Shown: one piece after another, positions 29,140-39,241 of the stretch
How the letters are laid out: the number at the start of each line of letters is the position of its first letter
Position numbering within the stretch: position 1 is the stretch's first letter
Source: an uncultured Sulfolobales archaeon
Lineage (GTDB): Archaea; Thermoproteota; Thermoprotei_A; Sulfolobales; Desulfurococcaceae
DNA: 64,000 bases
NCBI GenBank assembly: GCA_938045475.1
Contig: CALIML010000017.1
Location: 17,657-81,656, forward strand
Direction of reading: 5' to 3'
Translations under genes and position numbers: made by a program
The notes under the pieces: generated by a model
The model's database searches: none
What the model saw: only the letters and a program-made list of their open reading frames with translations
Told to the model about the DNA's origin: nothing

Positions 29140-30885
29140 TCACTGAGTACCGGCGCTAATTAACTTGCTTAGTGTCGCCATTAATTCATCTATGCTTACT
29201 CTAACTTGGCTTCTAGTGTCGCGGAACCTTATAGTGATAGTTCCATCAGTTATTGACTGATAGTCCACAGTAATGGCGTATGGAATTCCGTATTCATCTG
29301 ATTTCACATATCTTTTACCTATGCTTCCCTCTTCATCATAGTACGTTGGTATTGAGGAATTGAGCAGAGTTCTATAGATCTTTGTTGCCAGCTCTTTAAT
29401 CTTTTGATGCGCCTCCTTCCTCCCAGTAACTAATGGGAAGACTGCTACCTTATATGGAGCTAGCTCTGCTTGGAACTTCATCACTATTCTGCCGTCGCTT
29501 GCCTTACTAAATGAGTACTCTAAGACTGTGTACATGAGTCTCTCTAAGCCGAAGGAGGGCTCCGCTACGTGCGGCACTATCTTCTCCCCATGGATTAAGG
29601 CCTTCTCCTCCTTAACTATGAAGTAGTCTTTGCTGAGCTTAACTCCGCCTACTTCCACATATCCACATGTCTCCAGAGATCTCTCTAAGAGATCGCTGCT
29701 TAACTTAAATACCTCGGATAATATTAGTGGCGCAGACTCCTTAAAGTCCCTCTTTATACTGACGACATCTGGCGTGAGCTTTCTTGAAATGCCCTCAACA
29801 GGCTTTTCATACTTCTTGAAGTAAGTGAGATCTGTTTTAGAATAAGCCATGTGCCCCCTTAAATCATAGTCAGTTCTATATGCATAGCCAGCTACCTCAA
29901 TCCACCCATACCTCTTACTGTACACCAGTTGGTCAAATGTTTGAGCTGAGTAATGGGCTCTTTCATGCGGGAGCTTCTCTTCAAAGTATATAGCCTCCCC
30001 AGGGATCCCGAGGCTCTCAACAAACTTTTGCCCAACGGCCATCCAGTAAGCAAGCCACGGGTTGACTATCACTCCTTTACTGAGAAAATCCCTTAGAGGT
30101 GCTTCAACAGGCTCCTTAACTCCAGAGGCTTTTAAATCATTGTAAAGCACTCTAAGCTTTACGTCAAGCATTTCATCAGTCAAGTACTCCGCAGATTCCT
30201 CAGAGCTCTTAGATTGATCGAAGAAGAACTCCAACTCCATTATAGTGAACTCCCTTAGTCTGACGAGGCCTTGTCTAGGCGATATCTCATTCCTCCCCAC
30301 CTTACCTATTTGAGCTATGCCTATTGGAAGTCTTTCACCCATAGCTGCAAGCACGTGTTTAAATGAAGTAAATATTCCCTGAGCAGTTTCCGGCCTAATG
30401 TAGCCTAAAGCCCCTTTATATGGGCCTATATCCGTTTTAAATAGTAGTAGAGCGTGTTTCGGCGCTGAGAGATTCCCTCCATCGATTGGGCACTTCACTC
30501 CCCTATCATTAATGATGGCTTCAATTTCCTCTAGCGACAGCCCCTCCACCTTTACACCTGCAGACTCTTCAATTAAGTGATCTGCTCTGTACGTTCTGCC
30601 GCACTTTAAGCATTCAACAACAGGATCTGTGAAGTGGTCTTCATGCCCGCTTGCTTTAAGGACTATTTGAGGAGTTACTATAGGCGTCTCTATCTCTACG
30701 ACTAAGCCGTACTGCCTGTATATGAAGTACTTTCTCCACAGTTCAATAATGTTGTTTTTAAGAAGCGTTCCAGCTGGCCCAAAGTCGTAGAGTCCAGCTA
30801 TTCCTCCGTATATCTCATAGGATGGCCATAAGTACCCTCTGTTCCTCAACAATTTATTGAATTCCTCCCATTGCTCCTCCGACAT
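29140..30885 (-). CDS. glyS: Glycyl-tRNA synthetase
   Basis: 581 aa; RGYLWPSYEIYGGIAGLYDFGPAGTLLKNN, RPETAQGIFTSFK, EPSFGLERLMYTVLEYSF. Confidence 0.96.
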   Translation of the reverse strand: MSEEQWEEFNKLLRNRGYLWPSYEIYGGIAGLYDFGPAGTLLKNNIIELWRKYFIYRQYGLVVEIETPIVTPQIVLKASGHEDHFTDPVVECLKCGRTYRADHLIEESAGVKVEGLSLEEIEAIINDRGVKCPIDGGNLSAPKHALLLFKTDIGPYKGALGYIRPETAQGIFTSFKHVLAAMGERLPIGIAQIGKVGRNEISPRQGLVRLREFTIMELEFFFDQSKSSEESAEYLTDEMLDVKLRVLYNDLKASGVKEPVEAPLRDFLSKGVIVNPWLAYWMAVGQKFVESLGIPGEAIYFEEKLPHERAHYSAQTFDQLVYSKRYGWIEVAGYAYRTDYDLRGHMAYSKTDLTYFKKYEKPVEGISRKLTPDVVSIKRDFKESAPLILSEVFKLSSDLLERSLETCGYVEVGGVKLSKDYFIVKEEKALIHGEKIVPHVAEPSFGLERLMYTVLEYSFSKASDGRIVMKFQAELAPYKVAVFPLVTGRKEAHQKIKELATKIYRTLLNSSIPTYYDEEGSIGKRYVKSDEYGIPYAITVDYQSITDGTITIRFRDTRSQVRVSIDELMATLSKLISAGTQ

Positions 30886-31300
30886 ATAGCTCTACGCCTC
30901 CTGCATGAGCAGCTCGACGTTGATTCTATAACTGAAAGTAGGTAGTCAGTAAGTAGGGTTATAAGCTTTGAAGAATGCTTGACTATCTCACTGCAAAGCC
31001 TTAAGATAGGCAGTTTAAGTGAAGTGCTGTGGCAATTTCACTCAGCATAGCGCCTAAGTTCAAGAAGAGCAGTTTACTCAACAGTATTCAAAGTACTTAA
31101 CTGTATAGGAGAGCTGGAAGCCATGCTAGAGCTCGCTTCATTATTAGACTGCTAAAGATCTCGTTAGAGTAGCGGCAGCATTGAACCCAAGGATCCTGTA
31201 GCAACAGGTGGTGCAGAGAGTTCATAGATGTCTGTATAGAGCCTTCTCAGTAGCCTTATTAATTCTAGGCAATACATCGTATCCTGTAAGGGGGATTTAA

Positions 31301-32200
31301 GTGTGGAGCAAGCTATTGAGTGAGACTAGGGCATTCGGGTGCTTGAGAAACCCTGAGTCAATTATAACTATAATTGGAGTTCCTTACGATAGCTCTTCAT
31401 CCTATAGGCCTGGCTCTAGGTTCGCTCCTCAATCAATTAGAGACGCTGCCTGCAACATGGAGTTAAACTCAATGCTTACCGGCATAGACCTTGAGTCAGT
31501 GGGCTTTAACGACATAGGTGATCTAGCTGTAGCGCTAGGCGATGGAGAAAAGACTCTAAGCATGTTGACTAACGTAGTTAGTAATGTGTTAAGCGGGAAG
31601 AGAGTTATTTCAGTTATTGGAGGAGAACACACAATTACTTATGGAGTACTTAGAGCTTTTAAAGAAGACACAGGCTACTTAGTTGTAGACGCCCACTTAG
31701 ACTTAAGGGAGGACTACTTAGGCTATAAGTACAGCCATGCCTCATTCAACAGATTGATAATTGAAGAACTTGGACTACACCCCTTGTACATAGGAGTTAG
31801 AGCATGGTCATCTGAAGAAAGCTCTTATGCAAATAAGCGTGGGTTAAAAGCTATTTCCTCAGAGTTTTTCGAGGATAGAAGCATTAGTGAACTAGTTAAT
31901 GAAGTGAGGCAGTTGATTAAGAGCGTGGATAAGGTATACCTTTCAATAGACTTTGACGCCTTTGATCCATCTTACGCCCCTGGAGTAGGCAATCCAGAGC
32001 CTCTAGGCATAACTCCTAGAAAGCTTCTGAGATTATTGAAGGAGCTGGTGCTGAGTAATGGGTTGGAAGTTGCTGGCTTCGATGTCGTTGAAGTAAACCC
32101 ACTCAAGGATCCATCAGATATAACGAGCGCTCTAGCTGCAAAAATGATCGTAGAAATGTCGTCGCTTGAATTAATAAAATTACGCAAAGTCTCTCAGTAA
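31301..32200 (+). CDS. speB: Agmatinase / ureohydrolase
   Basis: IIGVPYDSSSSYRPGSRFAPQSIR, VIGGEHTITYG, VVDAHLDLR, YLSIDFDAFDPSYAPGVGNPEP. Confidence 0.94.
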   Translation: MWSKLLSETRAFGCLRNPESIITIIGVPYDSSSSYRPGSRFAPQSIRDAACNMELNSMLTGIDLESVGFNDIGDLAVALGDGEKTLSMLTNVVSNVLSGKRVISVIGGEHTITYGVLRAFKEDTGYLVVDAHLDLREDYLGYKYSHASFNRLIIEELGLHPLYIGVRAWSSEESSYANKRGLKAISSEFFEDRSISELVNEVRQLIKSVDKVYLSIDFDAFDPSYAPGVGNPEPLGITPRKLLRLLKELVLSNGLEVAGFDVVEVNPLKDPSDITSALAAKMIVEMSSLELIKLRKVSQ

Positions 32201-32460
32201 CATCGTCTCACGCCCGCATGATCTACGCTATCCACTTCCCAAAGATCTCTTAGGTTCCTAACCCGGAGCTTCATAAGCAGCATATATGAATGCTTTTTGA
32301 AGAGCAGGTTCTGAAGCGAGAGGTAAAGCTCTATGGAGGGAGCTCTTCATTCAGCTAGCCTTCATTGAGGAAGTTGAGACACGTTATTGAAACTATAGCA
32401 TTAATAATCCTTAAATTAATAGTTGCAGTTGGGGCATCGGAGGCGCTATAGAGGCTATGG

Positions 32461-32952
32461 TTGAGAAGATCGGCTATATACGTGAAAATTTCAGGCTTAG
32501 AATCGGCAGGATTTACCCTAAAGGTGAGGTGGTGTCTACTGGCGGTAAGACTTAAGCTAGTGTTAGAATATAGCGTGGGCGCTGTTGAGACTATTGCTCT
32601 TCTCAACAGCGGTTATGAAACCCTAAGACCTGAAATACTCTTACCTATCTCTATTGCAAGAGAGTTAAAGCTATTCCCCCCACCAACAACAGCAACCATT
32701 AAAGAATATACTCTCGCCGACGGCTCTACGATACATCTCATAAAAATCCCTAGAGCCTTAAAAGTCTCCGTTACTGAAGATGATAGAGTTGTCGGACCCA
32801 TAGAAGCTGATGTAACTATAAGTGAAGGTGCTGAAGAACCATTGATAAGCGATAAACTAGCAAGCAAATTAAACATAGCTGTACTAGACTTTGGTGAAGG
32901 AATATGGTGTTTTAGAGATGAAGTAGGGAAGAAAGAGAGAAAGACGTATTAA
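32461..32952 (+). CDS. Archaeal retropepsin-like (clan AA aspartic protease fold) protein
   Basis: AVETIALLNSGYETLRPEILLPISIARELKLFPPP...LADGSTIHLIKIPRAL; N-terminus of the ORF probably over-extended. Confidence 0.6.
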   Translation: MRRSAIYVKISGLESAGFTLKVRWCLLAVRLKLVLEYSVGAVETIALLNSGYETLRPEILLPISIARELKLFPPPTTATIKEYTLADGSTIHLIKIPRALKVSVTEDDRVVGPIEADVTISEGAEEPLISDKLASKLNIAVLDFGEGIWCFRDEVGKKERKTY

Positions 32953-32980
32953 GTTACTAGAGCGCGTGAAGTACAACCCT

Positions 32981-33060
32981 CATCCATTCTAGCCTAGCGT
33001 TCTTTCGTTACGCTAGGCCTTCCTCCCTCTTCTCATGGAGAAAGCGGTTTCAAGACCCCC
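32981..33060 (-). mobile_element. Short omegaRNA-end/MITE-like relic (copy B)
   Basis: Minus strand: GGGGGTCTTGAAACCGCTTTCTCCATGAGAAGAGGGAGGAAGGCCTAGCGTaacgaaagaACGCTAGGCTAGAATG; shares left motif and terminal hairpin with copy A. Confidence 0.6.
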
Positions 33061-33145
33061 TTCTTCACTTTGAGGCTGGGGTCTTAAGCTCATAAGCTTT
33101 GAGAGCTTTAATGAATCCGATCAACTTGCATTAATGCATAAAGAC

Positions 33146-33292
33146 TTAGAGTGCCTTAACTGCTCTAAACTCTCTCTGAACTTTATATATAACTTTATAG
33201 CCGCACTTGGGGCACATAACTCTGCCACCTAAGTTAAGCATCTCTGATTCATTAAATATGTAGCCGCATTTTCCGCATAGATACCTAGGCAC
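33146..33292 (-). CDS. rpoP: DNA-directed RNA polymerase subunit P
   Basis: Not in ORF track. GTG start: VPRYLCGKCGYIFNESEMLNLGGRVMCPKCGYKVIYKVQREFRAVKAL* (48 aa), CxxC...CxxC. Confidence 0.85.
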   Translation of the reverse strand: MPRYLCGKCGYIFNESEMLNLGGRVMCPKCGYKVIYKVQREFRAVKAL

Positions 33293-33387
33293 ATCCCCCA
33301 CCTGAGCTTGAATACATTAAAGGAAGCAACTTTAATAAAGGTATCTGCTTTAGATAGTATTGTAGAGTAACTAAGGAGCAGGAGGAA

Positions 33388-33702
33388 ATGGCGAAATATT
33401 TGGAAAGCGTATGTAGAGGGCTTCCACCAGAGCTATGTGAACAGTTATTTAAGGAGCAGCACTTCGTAAAGATTAGACTAGACAAAAGGAAGTTTGGAAA
33501 GGAAGTAACAGTTGTTGAGGGAATAAATGCCGATCACCATGAATTGAAGGAACTTGCATCAAAGCTTAAAAGTAAGTTGGCTACTGGGGGAACAGTTAAG
33601 GAGGGGCGTATAGAGCTTCAGGGAGACCATAGGTATAGAGTCAAGGAACTGCTCATAAATGAGCTCGGCTTCCCAGAAGAAAACGTAATGATTTTAGATT
33701 AA
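33388..33702 (+). CDS. Translation initiation factor aIF1 (SUI1)
   Basis: [21 protein letters not shown]...[29 protein letters not shown]. Confidence 0.93.
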   Translation: MAKYLESVCRGLPPELCEQLFKEQHFVKIRLDKRKFGKEVTVVEGINADHHELKELASKLKSKLATGGTVKEGRIELQGDHRYRVKELLINELGFPEENVMILD

Positions 33703-33727
33703 TTCTATAGAACAACGTCTTTTTTAA

Positions 33728-34672
33728 TTATATCTCATCTTCTTGAATAGATGCCTCTAAGCCTACTTCCTTTGCTAACTCCTTGTACCTATTTCTCACA
33801 GTTACTTCAGTCACTCCAGCTACTTGAGCTACTTCCTTCTGCGTCCTTCTCTCATTACATAGTAGTGATGCTATGTAAACAGCTGCTGCAGCTAATCCAG
33901 CTGGATCCTTTCCAGCCGTCAACCCTTTTTCTCTAGCTGTATTTATTACTTCAACGGCCTTCCTTATGACGTTTCCGCTTAAACCCAGTGATCTGGCTAT
34001 TCTTGGCACGTAGTCAACTGGATCGAGTAGTGGTACATTGACTGTCAGCTCTCTTAACAGCAACCTATAGCACCTGGCTATTTCCTTTCTAGAACTTCTA
34101 GTGAACGTAGCTATTTCGTCAAGAGTCCTTGGAACTTTCAGCTCTCTACACGCAATGTATATTGCGGCTGCTACTACGCTCTCAATGCTCCTACCCCTCA
34201 CGAATCCTCTTTCAACAGCGTCTCTGTATATTCTAGCTGCTTCCTCTCTGACGTTTCTAGGGAGATCCAATTGATCGGAGATTTTGTCGAGTTCGTTCAT
34301 TGCTTGAGCTAAGTTCCTCTCCATACTGCTCTGTATCCTGCTCCTAGTCTGCCATCTCCTAAGCCTCTGCATCTCTAGCCTACGCCTTAGCTCAAGTCTT
34401 CTCCCAGCAGCATCTCTATCTCTCCAATCTATTACTGTTGAAAGCCCCATGTCATGTACTGTGGCTGTTAATGGGCCACCGATCCTACTCCTCCTCTCCC
34501 TCTCCTCTGGAGTAAAGGCTCTCCACTCAGGTTTTTCCTCAATAACTCTCTCCTCAATTACTTCCCCCGTTTCTTCACAAATGTACTCTCCTCTCTCAGG
34601 GTCAAAAATGATCTTGTCTTCGGAACACTCCTCTCTTTTACTATCAGTAGGTTGAGATGTGCTCTCGCTCAT
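33728..34672 (-). CDS. tfb: Transcription initiation factor IIB
   Basis: 314 aa; [34 protein letters not shown]; two cyclin repeats. Confidence 0.94.
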   Translation of the reverse strand: MSESTSQPTDSKREECSEDKIIFDPERGEYICEETGEVIEERVIEEKPEWRAFTPEERERRSRIGGPLTATVHDMGLSTVIDWRDRDAAGRRLELRRRLEMQRLRRWQTRSRIQSSMERNLAQAMNELDKISDQLDLPRNVREEAARIYRDAVERGFVRGRSIESVVAAAIYIACRELKVPRTLDEIATFTRSSRKEIARCYRLLLRELTVNVPLLDPVDYVPRIARSLGLSGNVIRKAVEVINTAREKGLTAGKDPAGLAAAAVYIASLLCNERRTQKEVAQVAGVTEVTVRNRYKELAKEVGLEASIQEDEI

Positions 34673-34765
34673 AACTATAACCAGGAAACTTTAAATTCCA
34701 GACATTGAACACTCTTTTTCAAACATGCTTATAAATTTATCGTAAGAATCTTTAAACCACGTGAT

Positions 34766-34852
34766 AGCCGGGCGGGGATTCGAACCCCGGTCACGGGGTT
34801 TCCCCCGAAACGGACCAAAGCCCCGCATCCTTGGCCGCTAGACGACCCGGCT
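34766..34852 (-). tRNA. tRNA-Gln (TTG), intron-containing
   Basis: AGCCGGG...CGGGG-CTTTGG[about 15 nt]A-CCCCG-TGAC-CGGGGTTCGAATCCCCG-CCCGGCT. Confidence 0.88.
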
Positions 34853-34944
34853 GCTATAGCTTAACTAGGTTTTGCAGGGATTTTAAGCTATGCTCTCAAA
34901 GTACTTAAGGCGTTGCATAATATTTAACTAAGTAAAGCATATAA

Positions 34945-35913
34945 GTGAATGCGGTGCTCAACTTGAATATAGACGTAGAGTACTTGAGTAAGCGTATTTC
35001 GGAAATCATTAATAGGACTTCGAGAAGCGTTGTGACAATATATACGGAGGTGCCGAGCTTTGACATATTCTTTGGGCCGAGGGTCGTAAGAGGCGCGGGC
35101 TCAGGCTTCATAGTTGATAGAGGCCTCTTAGTTACAAATGCACACGTTGTCAGCAATGCATCTAGGGTAATAGTGGTCTTCAGCGATGGAGTTAGGAGTG
35201 AAGGAGGCGTAGTGGCTGTAGATAGATCAAGGGATCTAGCTTTAGCTAGCTTTGAGAGAAGAGATGTGGAGCCCATTGCTATAGGGGATTCAGATGAAAT
35301 TGCTGTAGGTGAAATAGTGTTTGCAATAGGTTCACCGCTTGGTTTAACAGGTCCTTCAGTATCTATGGGTGTAGTAAGCGCTCTTGGAAGAACTATAGCT
35401 GATGAAGAGAGAGGCATAGTTCTAGAGGACTTGATACAGACAGATGCCGCAATAAACCCAGGCAATAGCGGCGGTCCAATAATTAACGTTAGGGGAGAAG
35501 CTATTGGAGTAGCAACAGCCATAATACCATACGCTCAAGGCATAGGGTTTGCTATACCCATAAATACTGTCAAGAGGTTTATTGAAATGATTGCGAAGTA
35601 TGGGCGCCCAATCAGGGCGTGGCTGGGCGTATACGTAGCTCCATTAACTAAGGAAATAGCAGGCCTCTATGGGCTATCGACGAGCGAGGGATTAATAGTC
35701 GTTCAAGTCATGCCTAGATCTCCTGCTGAAGCATATGGATTAAGGCGTGGAGACTTATTAGTTGAGGCAGCGGGGAGGAGGCTTAGGAAGCCAAGCGATC
35801 TCAGGGCATCCATAGAAGATCACATTGATTCAGAGTGCATAAACTTAAGAGTTGTGAGGAGAAACAGGGAATTCAATGTATGCATACCGCCAATAGTGGA
35901 GGTCGTAGGCTGA
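34945..35913 (+). CDS. HtrA/DegP-like serine protease with PDZ domain
   Basis: GSGFIVDRGLLVTNAHVV, RDLALAS, AAINPGNSGGPIINVRGEAIGVATA; C-terminal PDZ. Confidence 0.92.
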   Translation: MNAVLNLNIDVEYLSKRISEIINRTSRSVVTIYTEVPSFDIFFGPRVVRGAGSGFIVDRGLLVTNAHVVSNASRVIVVFSDGVRSEGGVVAVDRSRDLALASFERRDVEPIAIGDSDEIAVGEIVFAIGSPLGLTGPSVSMGVVSALGRTIADEERGIVLEDLIQTDAAINPGNSGGPIINVRGEAIGVATAIIPYAQGIGFAIPINTVKRFIEMIAKYGRPIRAWLGVYVAPLTKEIAGLYGLSTSEGLIVVQVMPRSPAEAYGLRRGDLLVEAAGRRLRKPSDLRASIEDHIDSECINLRVVRRNREFNVCIPPIVEVVG

Positions 35914-35954
35914 TTCCCCCATGCCTTGGAGTACTTAAATAATTGAAGCAATAT

Positions 35955-36042
35955 CCGCCGGAGGGGATTCGAACCCCCGACCACCCGGTTCCTACAGAAA
36001 CCCCCACTACAGCCGGGCGCTCTACCGCTGAGCTACCGGCGG
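35955..36042 (-). tRNA. tRNA-Tyr (GTA), intron-containing
   Basis: CCGCCGG...CCCGG-CTGTAG[about 17 nt]A-CCGGG...GGGGGTTCGAATCCCCT-CCGGCGG. Confidence 0.9.
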
Positions 36043-36163
36043 CCCAAGTACTGTACTTTCTTTCCGCGTTTTTAGTTTTTACGCTTTTATGTAAAAGCGT
36101 AAAACTTTGTATTCAGCAAGGCTTAGAGCTAAAAGCTGTGTGAACTCGCCGAGACATGTGTCC

Positions 36164-36418
36164 CTACGCTTCTACTTCAGCATCTCTTTCTCTAGGCAAT
36201 TGCGTGCTTACATCCTCTAACTCTACTTCATAAGGTATTCCTAGCGCATCTGCTATAGCCTTTATTTGAGCTCTTATGCTTATCAACTCCAGTACTTCAA
36301 CGAGATCTAGGTGATCCCTTGATGAAAGCTCGTGCTCCCTGATTTTTAAGTCCTCTAGATAAGTCACGTACTTCCTATCAATCTTGGAGAGAATCTCTTT
36401 GTGCTTCTCACTAATCAT
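36164..36418 (-). CDS. Hypothetical protein
   Basis: 84 aa charged helical ORF. Confidence 0.5.
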   Translation of the reverse strand: MISEKHKEILSKIDRKYVTYLEDLKIREHELSSRDHLDLVEVLELISIRAQIKAIADALGIPYEVELEDVSTQLPRERDAEVEA

Positions 36419-36544
36419 TTAAGTAACACCTCTCTATAAAGGGCTTTTGCTTGCAGCAGTTTTAGAGCACTTCACTCAGTATTACTTGGCTAGCCGCTAG
36501 CTATAAATGCTGTGAATTTAGTGGCCCACGGATTTGCATAAGCT

Positions 36545-37315
36545 TCACTCATGAATTGTGGAGCCTGGGCGTCTAACATAGGTTGCTAAAGCAGCTATTG
36601 TTGTAGCAATTATTAGCAGTATGATGACCCACCTTAGGGCGCCATAAAGTACTCCTTCATTCCTACTAGTACCGCTGGGGAGGCTGGACTGCTCTAGGGT
36701 TGTTGAAGGAGTAGTTGTCGTTTCTTGAGGCAGCTTTACCTTAACTTCACATACGTTACTTATTTTAAAGTATTCGCCTCTCTTGAATAAATCCTTGACA
36801 TCTGTATTGTTGCATCCAGCTACTTCTACTTTTTCTAAGAGGACTTTAGGCTTTGGAATTTCTTTACTCACAGAGTCACTTATTACTGATACTCCAAAAA
36901 CTCTCCCAACTCCTTCTAAGCCGACCTCCCCCTCTGCGTCGAGTGCTGCGTAATACAGCTTGTTTTCAACTCTATCAATTAAGAGCTTTAGCTCTAAGTT
37001 ACTGCTTGTAGCTAAGCCTATATCACTCCAATTACTTGGGCTATGGATTAAGTAGATAGTTGGATAGCTTTTATCGGGATCCTTGAGTATTATGAATCCA
37101 TAACTATAGATCCCGCGGTCAAGGGAGTCTAAAGCTATGTAGAAGTAGGAGTAGTCGTGGAATTCATAAATCCTTACGCTAGCTACGAGCAGCAGGTACT
37201 CATCATTTAAATCAGCTTCATAATACAATGGTGCTTCAACGAGTTTCTGCACTGATGCTACAAGCGCGTTGACCGCCAGTACAGCTACTGCAACAGCTAT
37301 TAATGCTTTACTCAA
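36545..37315 (-). CDS. Secreted/membrane-anchored hypothetical protein
   Basis: N-terminal signal, T/S-rich linker, C-terminal TM ALRWVIILLIIATTIAALATYVRR. Confidence 0.65.
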   Translation of the reverse strand: MSKALIAVAVAVLAVNALVASVQKLVEAPLYYEADLNDEYLLLVASVRIYEFHDYSYFYIALDSLDRGIYSYGFIILKDPDKSYPTIYLIHSPSNWSDIGLATSSNLELKLLIDRVENKLYYAALDAEGEVGLEGVGRVFGVSVISDSVSKEIPKPKVLLEKVEVAGCNNTDVKDLFKRGEYFKISNVCEVKVKLPQETTTTPSTTLEQSSLPSGTSRNEGVLYGALRWVIILLIIATTIAALATYVRRPGSTIHE

Positions 37316-37390
37316 AGCCTACACTCTCCAACAATAGTAAATGTCTGAGAGCTATTAATTGTTTATAGACAGCGGGGGGTGTGGACAAAG

Positions 37391-37482
37391 GTGGATGCGC
37401 CTCCACCCGTTCAGGGCGAACGCCCATCCGTGAAGTGAGGGGGAGACGTGGCGATAACTTTCGCCACGCCAGGTTAGTGCAG
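37391..37482 (+). repeat. Orphan omegaRNA-like right end (copy C)
   Basis: GTGGATGCGCCTCCACCCGTTCAGGGCGAACGCCCATCCGTGAAGTGAGGGGGAGACGTGGCGataactttCGCCACGCCAGG; aligns with copy A. Confidence 0.6.
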
Positions 37483-37528
37483 TCTCTGATCACTCTAGCT
37501 GTTCTTCGGAGCGAGGGATTAAACGTGT

Positions 37529-38185
37529 TTAATCATTAGCGCTTTTTAAAGAAGCAGTTTTAAGATCTAGTTTCTCCATTAATTTATTAGCGTTATACGC
37601 ATTTATGAATAAGATCTTTGTGTCTTCAATAAGCCTTCGTGCAACATCGACTTTATGCCTTAAGCCCGGAGTTAAGGCATCTGGGAATGACAGCTTCCTC
37701 AACCCTTGATATATTTCCTCCATAATATCTATGTACAAGCTTGCTTCATTAAACGACCCTGCTTTTATTAAATCTATGGCAAGCCTCCTCAGCTCGCCGA
37801 CGACGTCTCCTAGGCCTTGGAGGTATGGTATGTAGGGAACCCCTAGCTCTTGCAGGCCAGCGAGTCTTCTTTCACACGTTAAGTCAAGAAGAATCCTTGC
37901 TTCAACGTATTCAGCTAGACAACCATGTATTAGTCCACAATACATTAAATCAGGGTGGTTTGAGAGCTTCTCTAATAAGTTCTTAACAGCTATTGAGGCT
38001 TCATTCAACAATTTCTCTGCTTCATTAAACTTACGTAAGTGCACTAGCCTAATAGCTTCAGTGCTTAACCTAGTGATCTCTCTACTAACTACGATAGTCT
38101 CCTCCCTAGCCTTATCTTTAATAGTAAGCAGAGATTCTATGAATTCCAAGTCCTTCTCAATGACTTCACTAATGCCTTTAACCAC
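37529..38185 (-). CDS. Translin family protein
   Basis: HGCLAEYVEARILLDL...LGVPYIPYLQGLGDVVGELRRLAIDLI...FPDALTPGLRHKVDVARRLIEDT. Confidence 0.85.
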   Translation of the reverse strand: MVKGISEVIEKDLEFIESLLTIKDKAREETIVVSREITRLSTEAIRLVHLRKFNEAEKLLNEASIAVKNLLEKLSNHPDLMYCGLIHGCLAEYVEARILLDLTCERRLAGLQELGVPYIPYLQGLGDVVGELRRLAIDLIKAGSFNEASLYIDIMEEIYQGLRKLSFPDALTPGLRHKVDVARRLIEDTKILFINAYNANKLMEKLDLKTASLKSAND

Positions 38186-38243
38186 AAGTTACACCACTAA
38201 CACTAGCTTAAGGAAGATGCTAATAACTCCACTTGCTAATCCA

Positions 38244-38330
38244 CGCGCGTAGCGTTACAGAAGCTATGTGAAGTACCGCTGCCCCCGCTTCACAGATGGG
38301 CGTTCGCCCTGAACAGAGCGTCTTCAGAGA
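38244..38330 (-). repeat. Orphan omegaRNA-like right end (copy D), inverted relative to copy C
   Basis: Contains GTTCAGGGCGAACGCCCATC on the minus strand (38295-38314), a 20-nt exact match to copy C (37409-37428), followed by TGTGAAGCGGGGGC. Confidence 0.55.
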
Positions 38331-38443
38331 AATATTCAGGCCTATCCATAGTTATAATACTCGTATAACGCAGTTACCCAAGTATTTGAGTAGTTGAAGA
38401 ATTGACAAAGTTTATTAGAGGTTTTAGCTACTATTATTGAGCG

Positions 38444-38959
38444 GTGTCAACGCTGATAGACGAGTCCATAGATGATGCGATGATAATATCTATTCTGGCT
38501 GAAAATGGGAAAACCAGTTTGAGGAAAGTTTCAGCTAAGGTAGGCACGTCGTATTCATCGCTTAGATTGAAGATGCGCAGGCTTGAAGACAAAGGCTTAA
38601 TGTTGCTTAAGCCATTGGTGCAGGCCAGTCTATATGGATCAGTAGCTGCATTCATTGAAGTAGAGGTAGAAGGCTTCCAGGAAGAGCTGGCTAAACGCAT
38701 GCATAAGTGCAATAGAGTTTTAGCAACAATAGTCGTCAACAACAAAGTCTATGCAATAGCGCTGGCTAGAAGTGTTGACCAAATACACTTACTACTAGAC
38801 GAACTTACGTCAACAGCTAAAGTTAAGTCATACACTGTGAAGTATGGGAGCATCCCTGGAGAAGCCATGGTCCCCATAAAGAGCGGTGGAGGCTGTAAGA
38901 ACTGCATGTTGAGGAAGGCCTATGGAGAAATGGCCTGCATGCCCACTTTAAGGAAATAA
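38444..38959 (+). CDS. Lrp/AsnC-like winged-helix regulator with C-terminal Cys cluster
   Basis: DAMIISILAENGKTSLRKVSAKVGTSYSSLRLKMRRLEDKG; CKNCMLRKAYGEMAC. Confidence 0.7.
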   Translation: MSTLIDESIDDAMIISILAENGKTSLRKVSAKVGTSYSSLRLKMRRLEDKGLMLLKPLVQASLYGSVAAFIEVEVEGFQEELAKRMHKCNRVLATIVVNNKVYAIALARSVDQIHLLLDELTSTAKVKSYTVKYGSIPGEAMVPIKSGGGCKNCMLRKAYGEMACMPTLRK

Positions 38960-39241
38960 TCGCTCTTCACTTAATGAAAGCATAGACTTTATTTCCCCCT
39001 CACTTATCCCAAGGATTCTTTCAGCAACCTTAACTACTGCTTCAAGAGTATAAATCCCCTTAAGACCGTGGAGCGCTCTCCTGTACTTAGGGCAGTACCT
39101 GGATATAATCCTAGTGATCTTTGTGTAGAGCTTTCTACCATCACTGTTCAACACTTCATTGTGAAAGAACCTCCTATTGCCGGCAAGAAGTACTTTCATT
39201 AAGCTAATTGCTTCACTTAAATCCCTGCAAGAATCCTCCAT
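38948..39241 (-). CDS. Hypothetical protein
   Basis: 97 aa; abuts adk. Confidence 0.5.
   Translation of the reverse strand: MEDSCRDLSEAISLMKVLLAGNRRFFHNEVLNSDGRKLYTKITRIISRYCPKYRRALHGLKGIYTLEAVVKVAERILGISEGEIKSMLSLSEERLFP

Noticed and set aside
34905-35522. 205-aa minus-strand ORF
   Set aside because: Antisense to the HtrA-like protease; no recognizable motifs.
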